This document shows positions 1-7,916 of a DNA stretch of 64,000 nucleotides, piece by piece; the first letter of the stretch is position 1; every line of letters begins with the position of its first letter. A model generated the notes under the pieces. It had not been told where the DNA came from. It saw only the letters and a program-made list of their open reading frames with translations, and searched no databases. Made by a program: the position numbers and the translations under genes. The stretch comes from Sphingobium sp. AP50. Lineage in GTDB: Bacteria > Pseudomonadota > Alphaproteobacteria > Sphingomonadales > Sphingomonadaceae. Location: assembly GCF_900109095.1 (NCBI RefSeq), contig NZ_FNYZ01000003.1, positions 1 through 64,000 on the forward strand. The letters run 5' to 3'.

Positions 1-8
1 GAATGCTC

Positions 9-40
9 CGTGCAGATGGGGTCATGACCCCATCTGCACG
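9..40. promoter_or_regulatory. Perfect 32-bp palindrome
   Basis: Bases 9-40 are a perfect, loopless inverted repeat. The half-site CGTGCAGATGGGGTCA is followed directly by its exact reverse complement. It lies about 75 bases before the TRIC-family gene. There is no T-run after it, so it does not look like a classical terminator. A binding site for a dimeric regulator or a small palindromic repeat is the simplest reading. The upstream gene is outside the window. Confidence 0.5.
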
Positions 41-113
41 CAATCAACACCTCACATAGGTTTTGATCACCCAATCATCATGCAAGGACGAACGGTTGTG
101 GTTAGATAAATTT

Positions 114-755
114 ATGCTTCCACCCACGCCTTCCCTTGCCACCTCGATCGGTCCGGTGCTCGAAACATTGAGCATTATCGGCACCTTCGTCTTCGCCGCG
201 TCCGGGGCGCTGGCGGCGGCGCGGTTGCGGCAGACGCTCGTCACCTTCGCTTTCTTCGCGCTCGTGACGGGGGTGGGCGGCGGCACGGTGCGCGACCTGC
301 TGATCGGTGCACCGGTCTTCTGGGTGGTGGATGCGGTGCCCGCGATCGCCTGCATGGCGGCGGCGCTGGTCGTCTGGTTCAGCCCCCGCCGCTGGTGGAG
401 CGACCGCGCGCTCGACTGGCTGGACGCGATCGGTCTGGCCGCCTTTGCCGTATTCGGCGCGGCCAAGGCGATGAGCTTCGGCGTCCCGCCCTTCGTCGCG
501 GGGATGATGGGTGTCGTCACCGGCTGCGTCGGCGGCATCATGCGCGATCTGCTGGCGGGCGAGCCGTCGATCCTGCTGCGGCCGGAACTTTATGTGACGG
601 CGGCGGCCTTCGCGTCGGGGCTGTTCGTGGCGCTGCGCTGGATCGGGCTGGATGTGCCGGTCGCCGGCGTGATTGCGGCGCTGCTGGGGTTCGGCCTGCG
701 CGCGGTGGCGATCTGGCGCGGGCTGGGCTTGCCGGGCTATCGGGATGAGAAGTAG
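114..755 (+). CDS. TRIC/YadS-family (UPF0126) membrane channel protein
   Basis: This 213-residue protein is almost entirely hydrophobic, with about seven membrane segments. It has the duplicated half-structure of the bacterial TRIC family. Each half carries a glycine-rich motif ending in Arg-Asp: GGGTVRD near residue 58 and GGIMRD near residue 142. Eukaryotic and some prokaryotic TRIC proteins are trimeric potassium channels of the membrane, but the role of most bacterial members is not settled. ATG 114 was chosen because the protein enters its first membrane segment soon after it. TTG 96, with AAGGAC upstream, is an alternative. It is followed by a palindromic repeat and appears monocistronic. 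Confidence 0.85.
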   Translation: MLPPTPSLATSIGPVLETLSIIGTFVFAASGALAAARLRQTLVTFAFFALVTGVGGGTVRDLLIGAPVFWVVDAVPAIACMAAALVVWFSPRRWWSDRALDWLDAIGLAAFAVFGAAKAMSFGVPPFVAGMMGVVTGCVGGIMRDLLAGEPSILLRPELYVTAAAFASGLFVALRWIGLDVPVAGVIAALLGFGLRAVAIWRGLGLPGYRDEK

Positions 756-793
756 GGCGATTTGGTTGGCAAACATATGGACCAATTCTGCAC

Positions 794-883
794 CGTCATC
801 CCCGCGCAGGCGGGGATCCATCTCGCACCATTTCACTTTGTTCAGAGGTCGGGAGATGGGTTCCCGCTTTCGCGGGAATGACG
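794..883. repeat. Palindromic intergenic repeat, family A (copy 1)
   Basis: Two arms of about 31 bases (794-824 and 853-883) form an imperfect inverted repeat. The outer edges are CGTCATCCCCGC and GCGGGAATGACG, and each arm itself contains a CCCGC/GCGGG hairpin. The right arm is an exact reverse complement of the left arm of the element at 6085-6174, so the two are inverted copies of one family. Confidence 0.8.
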
Positions 884-962
884 AGAAGGGTGGTTAGGGG
901 ACTGTCAGCTTTTGCACAGAGTCAGTGTATAGCCGCCACAGAAATTGCATCAGGGGTGCCGC

Positions 963-1229
963 ATGTTTGTCATAGAAGATGAGTCACACGCCGAACATGT
1001 TGGGCAGTTTGAGAGCAAAATCGACGCGATAGGTGAATTGCAGCGATTGGCTAAACTCCCATGGGATGAAGCGCCGAATGTTTGCCCCTGTAAAAGTTGG
1101 CGGACTTGCGGGCGAAGCTACCACCTAATCGAATACGATACGTCAGGAACCCCATGGCGACAGGTAAGCAATCTCCCCTTTCTCGAAGTATCGGCAGCCG
1201 GAATTTTGTGGCTGTCTGGCGTTGAGTGA
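963..1229 (+). CDS. Conserved small hypothetical protein
   Basis: This 88-residue protein begins MFVIEDESHAEH and contains a short Cys cluster (CPCKSWRTCGR, about residues 44-54) followed by YHLIEYD. It resembles small cytosolic proteins of unknown function found in alphaproteobacteria, a resemblance recalled rather than searched. ATG 963 was preferred over the TTG six codons upstream because the conserved-looking sequence starts there. The three cysteines could bind a metal, but no function can be assigned. The gene stands alone between two repeat-filled gaps. Confidence 0.6.
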   Translation: MFVIEDESHAEHVGQFESKIDAIGELQRLAKLPWDEAPNVCPCKSWRTCGRSYHLIEYDTSGTPWRQVSNLPFLEVSAAGILWLSGVE

Positions 1230-1310
1230 TAAACGTCAGCTTTCAGGTGCGAGAACCTCCAAGCTGACCGGCAACAAATGGTCGTTTGCGCCGAAAGTGC
1301 ATGTCATATT

Positions 1311-1465
1311 CGCGCAGAGGCGCGGAGAACGCAGAGTTGGAGTGGTAATTTTCTCTGCGCTCTCTGCGTCTCGGCGCGCAATCTTTCTTTGGTTTGGTTC
1401 ACGCGGAGGCGCGAAGGCGCGGAGGGGTTGCGCATCTGCTCCGCGTCTTCGCGCCTCCGCGTGAA
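1311..1465. repeat. Two tandem palindromic repeats (family E) in a gene-free stretch
   Basis: The gap 1230-1600 contains no convincing gene. Two inverted repeats sit side by side. One (1311-1380) is built of GCGCAGAGGCGCGGAG-like arms. The other (1398-1465) has arms TTCACGCGGAGGCGCGAAG and CTTCGCGCCTCCGCGTGAA. Open frames crossing them are a by-product of repeat composition. The remaining bases show only a CCTCCCGCAGGCGGGAGG hairpin near 1566-1583, before the convergent sppA end. Confidence 0.7.
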
Positions 1466-1600
1466 CAATATATGCTGCCTGCGGCGCGACTGCGGCTTAA
1501 GGTCGACTATGGTCTTGCCCACCCCGCTGCGACTAACGCGCTGCGCGCGTAAGTCTCGCTAACCCCTCCCGCAGGCGGGAGGGGTGCATCTGTTGCTGTT

Positions 1601-3484
1601 TTACCGCCACAATCCCGCGAGCAATGCCATCACGCCACGTTCGTCTGCGGCGCTTTGCTGCTTGGGCGCGCCATAGCCGCGGCATTCCAGGCAGTCGGCC
1701 CGGATGCCGGCGCCCGTGACCAGCGCTTTCACATCGGACACCGCCTGCATCGCCCAGCCGCGTTGCGCCGCCGCCTGCCGCGCCAGCATGTCGCGGGGCG
1801 CGCTGGCGTCTTCCTGCTCGCGCTGCGCGATCGACTGGACGAATTCGGTGAACGGGTCAGGCTTCTTCTCGATCGCATAGGCGCGTGCCTTGGCAGGATC
1901 GAGCTTGGCGCGGCGGGCGGCTTCGGCGATCGCGTCTTCCAGGCCGCCGAACCGGTCGACCAGCCCGATCTGGCGCGCGGTGCCGCCGTCCCAGACGCGG
2001 CCCTGCGCGATGGCGTCGATCTGTTGCGGGGTCTTGTGGCGCGAGCGGGCGACCAGACCCACGAAGCGGCGATAAATATCCTCGACGCCCAATTGCATGA
2101 TCTGATCGAATTCCGGGGTGGTGCCGCCCACGACATCGGGCTGGCCCGACAGCGGCGTGGTGCGCACGCCGTCCGTGGTGATGCCCATCTTGGCCAGCGT
2201 GCCTTCAAAGCTGGGGATGATGCCGAACACGCCGATCGACCCGGTGATGGTATCCGGTTCGGCAAAGATCACGTCGCCCGGCGTCGACACCCAATAGCCG
2301 CCGCTGGCCGCGACATTGGCCATGGAGACGACCACCGGCAGCCCGGCCGCCTTGGCTTGCAGGATCGCGCCGCGAATCTTTTCCGACGCCATCACCGATC
2401 CGCCCGGCGAATCGACACGGACGACGAGGGCCTTCAAATCCTTTTCATCGAGCGCGGTCAGCAGCAGGTCGGAAATCGTGTCGCCCGCCGCCGTGCCGGG
2501 GCCGCCTTCGCCGTCCACGATATCGCCCGCGACCGTCAGCACGCCGATCTGGCCATCGCCGGAAGGCTTGTGCGCCTTCACATAGGCGGCCAGGTCGATG
2601 CTGGCGAAACTGCCCGCCTTGTCGCTGCTGGAGTCGCCCGCGACCTGCGCCACGCGCGCGCCAAAGGCGGCTTCGTCGCCCAGCTTGTCGACCAGCCCCG
2701 CCGCCAGCGCGGCCTTGGCAATGTCGCCGCCGGTGGCGCGCGCGGCGCTCAGCGGATCGGCGGCATAGGCGGCGATCTTCGCCTTTGGCCGCGCCTTGGC
2801 GACATCATCCTGCCAGTTCTGCCACAGGGCGTCGGCCAGCGCCTGATTGGCCTGCTTGGCTTCGGGCGACTGTTCGGACCGGATATAGGGTTCGACGAAG
2901 CTCTTATAGGTGCCGACGCGATAGACATGGGTGTTCACGCCCAGCTTGTCGATCAACCCCTTATAATAGAGGTTGGAGCCGCCCCGGCCCAATATGGCGA
3001 CACCGCCCAGCGGATCGCTCCACACTTCGCTGGCATGGGCGGCCAGTTGATAGCTGTCGTCGCTGTAGAGCGTGGCATAGGCCAGCACCGGTTTCTTGGC
3101 GGCGCGCACGCCGTCCAGCGCCTTGCCCACGCGGGCCATCGCCACCTGACCGCCGCCGGCAAAGCCGTCGAGGTTCAGGACCACCGCCTTCACCTTGGCA
3201 TCATCCTTCGCGGCGTCGAGCGCGGCGACGATGTCGGACAGGCGATATTCCTTTGTCTCCGGTCCGGAACCGCTGAGCAGGGCCATGGCGCCGACCTCGG
3301 CGGGTTGCTCCACGATGCTGCCGTCCAGATCCAGCAGCAACGCGCCGCTGCCGACCTTTTGCGCGGGCTTGGGGGAAAAGGAGAGGGCGGCATAAAGCGC
3401 GCCGAAGAAGAGCAGCAGGAGCAGCAGGACCAGTCCGTCCTTGATCGCAACCAATATGCGCCATGCGCCCTTCACAAATGCCAA
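1601..3484 (-). CDS. sppA: Signal peptide peptidase SppA, 67-kDa type
   Basis: This is a membrane-anchored serine protease that digests cleaved signal peptides. The 627-residue protein has one N-terminal membrane segment (about residues 13-35) and two tandem S49 domains, as in E. coli SppA. The catalytic Lys lies in TYKSFVEPYIR (about residue 194) in the first domain, and the nucleophilic Ser in ANVAASGGYW (about residue 394) in the second. The start is TTG at 3484, because AAGGAG lies 8 bases upstream. The frame extends further without a ribosome binding site or a plausible N-terminus. The gene is divergent from gpmA and appears to be transcribed alone. Confidence 0.93.
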   Translation of the reverse strand: MAFVKGAWRILVAIKDGLVLLLLLLFFGALYAALSFSPKPAQKVGSGALLLDLDGSIVEQPAEVGAMALLSGSGPETKEYRLSDIVAALDAAKDDAKVKAVVLNLDGFAGGGQVAMARVGKALDGVRAAKKPVLAYATLYSDDSYQLAAHASEVWSDPLGGVAILGRGGSNLYYKGLIDKLGVNTHVYRVGTYKSFVEPYIRSEQSPEAKQANQALADALWQNWQDDVAKARPKAKIAAYAADPLSAARATGGDIAKAALAAGLVDKLGDEAAFGARVAQVAGDSSSDKAGSFASIDLAAYVKAHKPSGDGQIGVLTVAGDIVDGEGGPGTAAGDTISDLLLTALDEKDLKALVVRVDSPGGSVMASEKIRGAILQAKAAGLPVVVSMANVAASGGYWVSTPGDVIFAEPDTITGSIGVFGIIPSFEGTLAKMGITTDGVRTTPLSGQPDVVGGTTPEFDQIMQLGVEDIYRRFVGLVARSRHKTPQQIDAIAQGRVWDGGTARQIGLVDRFGGLEDAIAEAARRAKLDPAKARAYAIEKKPDPFTEFVQSIAQREQEDASAPRDMLARQAAAQRGWAMQAVSDVKALVTGAGIRADCLECRGYGAPKQQSAADERGVMALLAGLWR

Positions 3485-3637
3485 GTCGGCTGCTCCTTCA
3501 TCTTGAACCCTTTGGCTATCGCAAGGACGCCCTCGCTGCAATGTGGGGCATGAACAGCCCGCGACAAGCTTGCGCCCACGATTTTGCCCGTTATGGGAAG
3601 CACATCATTTGCCGCTATCGTGCAGGAGACGCGCCCT

Positions 3638-4324
3638 ATGCCCACTCTCGTCCTTATCCGTCACGGCCAGTCGGCCTGGAATCTGGAAAACCGCTTCACC
3701 GGCTGGTGGGACGTCGATGTGACCGAAAAGGGCGTGGAAGAGGCGCGCGCCGCCGGCCGCCTGCTCAAGGAAAAGGGGCTGGATTTCGACCAATGTTACA
3801 CTTCGGTCCAGAGCCGCGCGATCAAGACGCTCAATCTGGTGCTGGAGGAAATGGGGCGGCTGTGGCTGCCGGTCGAAAAGGACTGGCGCCTGAATGAACG
3901 CCATTATGGCGGCCTCACGGGCCTGAACAAGGCGGAAACAGCGGCCAAGCATGGCGACGCGCAGGTGAAGATCTGGCGCCGCAGCTTCGACATTCCACCG
4001 CCGGTGCTGGAAGCGGGCAGCGAGTTCGATCTGGCCGCCGATCGCCGCTATGCCGGCATCCCGATCCCGTCGACCGAAAGCCTCAAGGACACGATCGCCC
4101 GCGTGCTGCCCTATTGGGAATCGGTCATCGCGCCTGACCTGAAGGCTGGCAAGCGCGTCGTCATCTCCGCCCATGGCAATTCGCTGCGCGCGCTGGTGAA
4201 GCATCTGTCGAACATTCCCGACGATGAGATCACCGAACTGGAAATCCCGACCGGCCAGCCGATCGTCTATGATCTGGCCGACGATCTGACCGCGATCGAC
4301 CGCTATTATCTGTCGGAGCGCTGA
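3638..4324 (+). CDS. gpmA: 2,3-bisphosphoglycerate-dependent phosphoglycerate mutase
   Basis: The enzyme interconverts 3- and 2-phosphoglycerate in glycolysis and gluconeogenesis in the cytosol. The 228-residue length fits the dPGM family. The phospho-accepting His sits in [10 protein letters not shown] (residue 9). The second half of the active site is visible as [14 protein letters not shown] (Glu about 83) and [12 protein letters not shown] 3638 is preceded by AGGAGA and places the RHG motif at its normal position. It is followed, after a gap with a terminator-like hairpin, by purEK. Confidence 0.95.
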   Translation: MPTLVLIRHGQSAWNLENRFTGWWDVDVTEKGVEEARAAGRLLKEKGLDFDQCYTSVQSRAIKTLNLVLEEMGRLWLPVEKDWRLNERHYGGLTGLNKAETAAKHGDAQVKIWRRSFDIPPPVLEAGSEFDLAADRRYAGIPIPSTESLKDTIARVLPYWESVIAPDLKAGKRVVISAHGNSLRALVKHLSNIPDDEITELEIPTGQPIVYDLADDLTAIDRYYLSER

Positions 4325-4431
4325 TCGCGATCTTTGGAAGTAATTGATCGCGGCGATGTGAAGGGCTGGAAGCTTCGGTTTTCATACGCACAAGTCGCGA
4401 CTGCGATCTCTGAACGGCTATAAACTTCATT

Positions 4432-4468
4432 GCCCCTTGGCGACCCGCTCGCTAAGGGGCTTTGCTTT
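4432..4468 (+). terminator. Hairpin with T-rich tail between gpmA and purE
   Basis: GCCCCTT (4432-4438) and AAGGGGC (4454-4460) form a stem around a partly paired loop, followed by TTTGCTTT. It lies 108 bases after gpmA and 36 bases before purE. It may end gpmA transcription or attenuate entry into purEK. Confidence 0.5.
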
Positions 4469-4503
4469 CCGGGCCATCACCATCAGGGGAAAGTATCAAG
4501 GCC

Positions 4504-4989
<486 letters not shown>

Positions 4990-5003
4990 TAGATAGAAGG
5001 CCC

Positions 5004-6074
5004 ATGACGACCATCGCGCCCGGCTCCACCATCGGCATCCTTGGCGGCGGCCAGCTCGGCCGGATGATCGCTATGGCGGCGGCCCAGCTGGGCTATCGCA
5101 CCAGCATCTATGCGCCGGAGGAAAGCGGCCCGGCCGCCGACGTCTCGCCGCTCTGGACGCGCGGCGCCTATGAGGATGCGCAGGCGCTGGCGTCCTTTGC
5201 CGATGGCGTCGATGTCGTCACCTATGAGTTCGAGAATATCGATCCGGCCGCGGTTGAGGTTCTGTCCACCCACGGCCTCGTCCGCCCCGGTGCGCAGGCG
5301 CTGCGCGTGGCGCAGGACCGGCTCGCCGAAAAGCGCTTCGTCTGCGATCTGGGCGGGCTGACCGCGCCCTTCGCGCCGGTCGAAAGCCTCGACGATCTGG
5401 AAGAGGCGATCGAACAGGTCGGCAGCCGCGCCATCCTGAAGACCAACCGCATGGGCTATGACGGCAAGGGGCAGGCGCGCCTGTCCGAGCCGGGCGATGC
5501 GGTCGGCGCCTGGAACGCCATTGGCCGCCAGAGCGCGATCCTGGAAGGCTTCGTCACCTTTGCCGAGGAATTTTCGGTCATCCTGGTGCGCGGCGCCGAT
5601 GGCGAAGTGCGCTTCTGGGATTCGGCGGCGAATGTTCATGTGAACGGCATTCTTGCCACATCGACCGTGCCCGCCGGGCCGCTGATCGAGGGGCAGATGG
5701 AACAGGCCCGCGCGATGGCGAAGCAGATCGCCGACGCATTGGGCTATGTCGGCGTGCTGACCTGCGAATTTTTCGCCAGCGCGGACGGCCCGGTCTTTAA
5801 TGAAATGGCGCCGCGCGTCCATAATAGCGGTCACTGGACGATCGAGGGCGCGGTGACGAGCCAGTTCGAAAACCATGTCCGCGCCATTTGCGGCCTGCCG
5901 CTGGGCGACACCGGCCTTGCCGCGTCGCGCGTGGAGATGCGCAACCTGATCGGCGATGAGGCCAATGCATGGCTGGAGATATTGGGCGATCAGGCCAATC
6001 ATCTGCACCTCTATGGCAAGCATGAAGCGCGTCCCGGCCGCAAGATGGGGCATGTGACGCGGCTGGTGCTTTAG
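5004..6074 (+). CDS. purK: N5-carboxyaminoimidazole ribonucleotide synthase
   Basis: PurK is an ATP-grasp enzyme that carboxylates AIR with bicarbonate to give N5-CAIR, the substrate of PurE. The 356-residue protein starts with a nucleotide-binding fold (IGILGGGQLGRM, residues 9-20). It continues with ATP-grasp elements such as AILKTNRMGYDGKGQ and the metal-binding FNEMAPRVHNSGHWT. The length is normal. It is the second gene of a purEK operon. An inverted copy of repeat family A follows directly. Confidence 0.96.
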   Translation: MTTIAPGSTIGILGGGQLGRMIAMAAAQLGYRTSIYAPEESGPAADVSPLWTRGAYEDAQALASFADGVDVVTYEFENIDPAAVEVLSTHGLVRPGAQALRVAQDRLAEKRFVCDLGGLTAPFAPVESLDDLEEAIEQVGSRAILKTNRMGYDGKGQARLSEPGDAVGAWNAIGRQSAILEGFVTFAEEFSVILVRGADGEVRFWDSAANVHVNGILATSTVPAGPLIEGQMEQARAMAKQIADALGYVGVLTCEFFASADGPVFNEMAPRVHNSGHWTIEGAVTSQFENHVRAICGLPLGDTGLAASRVEMRNLIGDEANAWLEILGDQANHLHLYGKHEARPGRKMGHVTRLVL

Positions 6075-6084
6075 GTAAAAGCGC

Positions 6085-6696
<612 letters not shown>

Positions 6697-6700
6697 TTTT

Positions 6701-6769
6701 CGTCATTGCGAGCGTAGCGAAGCAATCCACGGCGCGATATTGGATTGCTTCGCTGCGCTCGCAATGACG
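6701..6769. repeat. Palindromic intergenic repeat, family B
   Basis: Arms begin CGTCATTGCGAGCGTAGCGA and end GCTGCGCTCGCAATGACG around an 11-base centre. The near-perfect inverted repeat starts five bases after the folA stop. This sequence type is a recurrent intergenic palindrome in proteobacterial genomes. Confidence 0.8.
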
Positions 6770-6826
6770 GTAGGATAGGGCATCCCGTCCATTGCCACAC
6801 CCGGCCCACCTCCCTATAGGCGCGCC

Positions 6827-7753
6827 ATGGAGCGGCTTTCTAGCGGCGCCCCGATCCCCGCCCATCTGCGCGGGAGCGTCATGGCGCTGGGCAATTTCGA
6901 TGGGTTTCATGCGGGCCATCAGGCGGTGGTCGGTCGTGCGATCGATCGCGCGCGGGCCGAAGGGCGTCCGGCGATCGTCGCCACCTTCGATCCGCATCCG
7001 ATGCGGCTGTTCCGGCCCGACACACCCAGCTTTCGCCTGACCACGCTGGACCAGCGCGCCGCATTGTTCGCCCGCGCCGGTGCGGATGCCATGCTGGTGT
7101 TCGACTTCACGCCGGAGCTGGCCGCGCTGGACGCCGCCGCCTATGTCCGCCTGCTCACCGATCAGATGGGCGTCGCCGCCGTGGTGACGGGGCAGGACTT
7201 CACCTTTGGCAAGGGGCGCAGCGGCACGATCGACAGTTTCGGCCAGTTCGGCCTGTCGGCAGAGGCGATTCCCCCGGTCATGGACGGGGAGGGGGTGATT
7301 TCCTCCAGCCGCATCCGCGTCGCGTTGCAGGCGGGCGATTGCGACACCGCCACGCGCCTGCTGACCCGCCCCTTCGCGATCGAGGGGCTGGTGCAGCATG
7401 GCGACAAGCTGGGCCGCACCATCGGCTTCCCCACCGCCAATATCGACATGGGGCCGTATCTTCGCCCAGCCTATGGCATTTATGCGGTGCGCGGCCTGCT
7501 GCCTGACGGCCGAGTGCTGGATGGCGCCGCCAATCTGGGCATCCGCCCCAGCTTCGATCCGCCCAAGGAATTGCTGGAGCCGCATTTCTTCGACTTCGCC
7601 GAAAGCCTCTATGATATGTCGATAGAGGTGCAACTGATCCGCTACCTCCATGGCGAGGTGAAATATGACGGGCTCGACGCGCTGATGGCCGGCATCGCCC
7701 GCGATTGCGAGGATGCGCGGCAAATCCTTGCGGGAACGCCTTACCTCGCGTAG
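6827..7753 (+). CDS. ribF: Bifunctional riboflavin kinase / FAD synthetase
   Basis: RibF phosphorylates riboflavin to FMN and adenylylates FMN to FAD. The 308-residue length is typical. The N-terminal adenylyltransferase domain shows LGNFDGFHAGHQ (the GxFDxxHxGH nucleotidyltransferase motif, residues 22-33) and ISSSRIR. The C-terminal kinase domain has GRTIGFPTANI and a terminal region resembling riboflavin kinases. ATG 6827 follows a short gap after repeat B. No FMN riboswitch is apparent upstream. ileS follows after another palindromic repeat, as in many bacteria where ribF, ileS and lspA are neighbours. Confidence 0.95.
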   Translation: MERLSSGAPIPAHLRGSVMALGNFDGFHAGHQAVVGRAIDRARAEGRPAIVATFDPHPMRLFRPDTPSFRLTTLDQRAALFARAGADAMLVFDFTPELAALDAAAYVRLLTDQMGVAAVVTGQDFTFGKGRSGTIDSFGQFGLSAEAIPPVMDGEGVISSSRIRVALQAGDCDTATRLLTRPFAIEGLVQHGDKLGRTIGFPTANIDMGPYLRPAYGIYAVRGLLPDGRVLDGAANLGIRPSFDPPKELLEPHFFDFAESLYDMSIEVQLIRYLHGEVKYDGLDALMAGIARDCEDARQILAGTPYLA

Positions 7754-7772
7754 GGCACGCTCTCCATTCACC

Positions 7773-7890
7773 CCGTTCGTCCTGAGTAGCCATTGAGCGA
7801 AGTCGAAATGGCGTATCGAAGGACTGGGCTTTGGCGCGGATGCTTCGATACGGGCCTTCGACAAGCTCAGTCCCTACTCAGCGCGAACGG
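7773..7890. repeat. Palindromic intergenic repeat, family C
   Basis: Outer edges CCGTTCG and CGAACGG enclose paired blocks such as GTCCTGAGTAG/CTACTCAG and CGTATCGAAG/CTTCGATACG. It fills most of the ribF-ileS gap. Confidence 0.75.
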
Positions 7891-7916
7891 TTTTACGTTC
7901 TAGTGCCGGACCCATC

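Noticed and set aside
1222..1562. Overlapping small frames on both strands
   Set aside because: They coincide with palindromic repeats and have no ribosome site or coding character.
6770..6826. FMN riboswitch before ribF
   Set aside because: The gap is short and mostly repeat B; none of the conserved RFN elements is visible.
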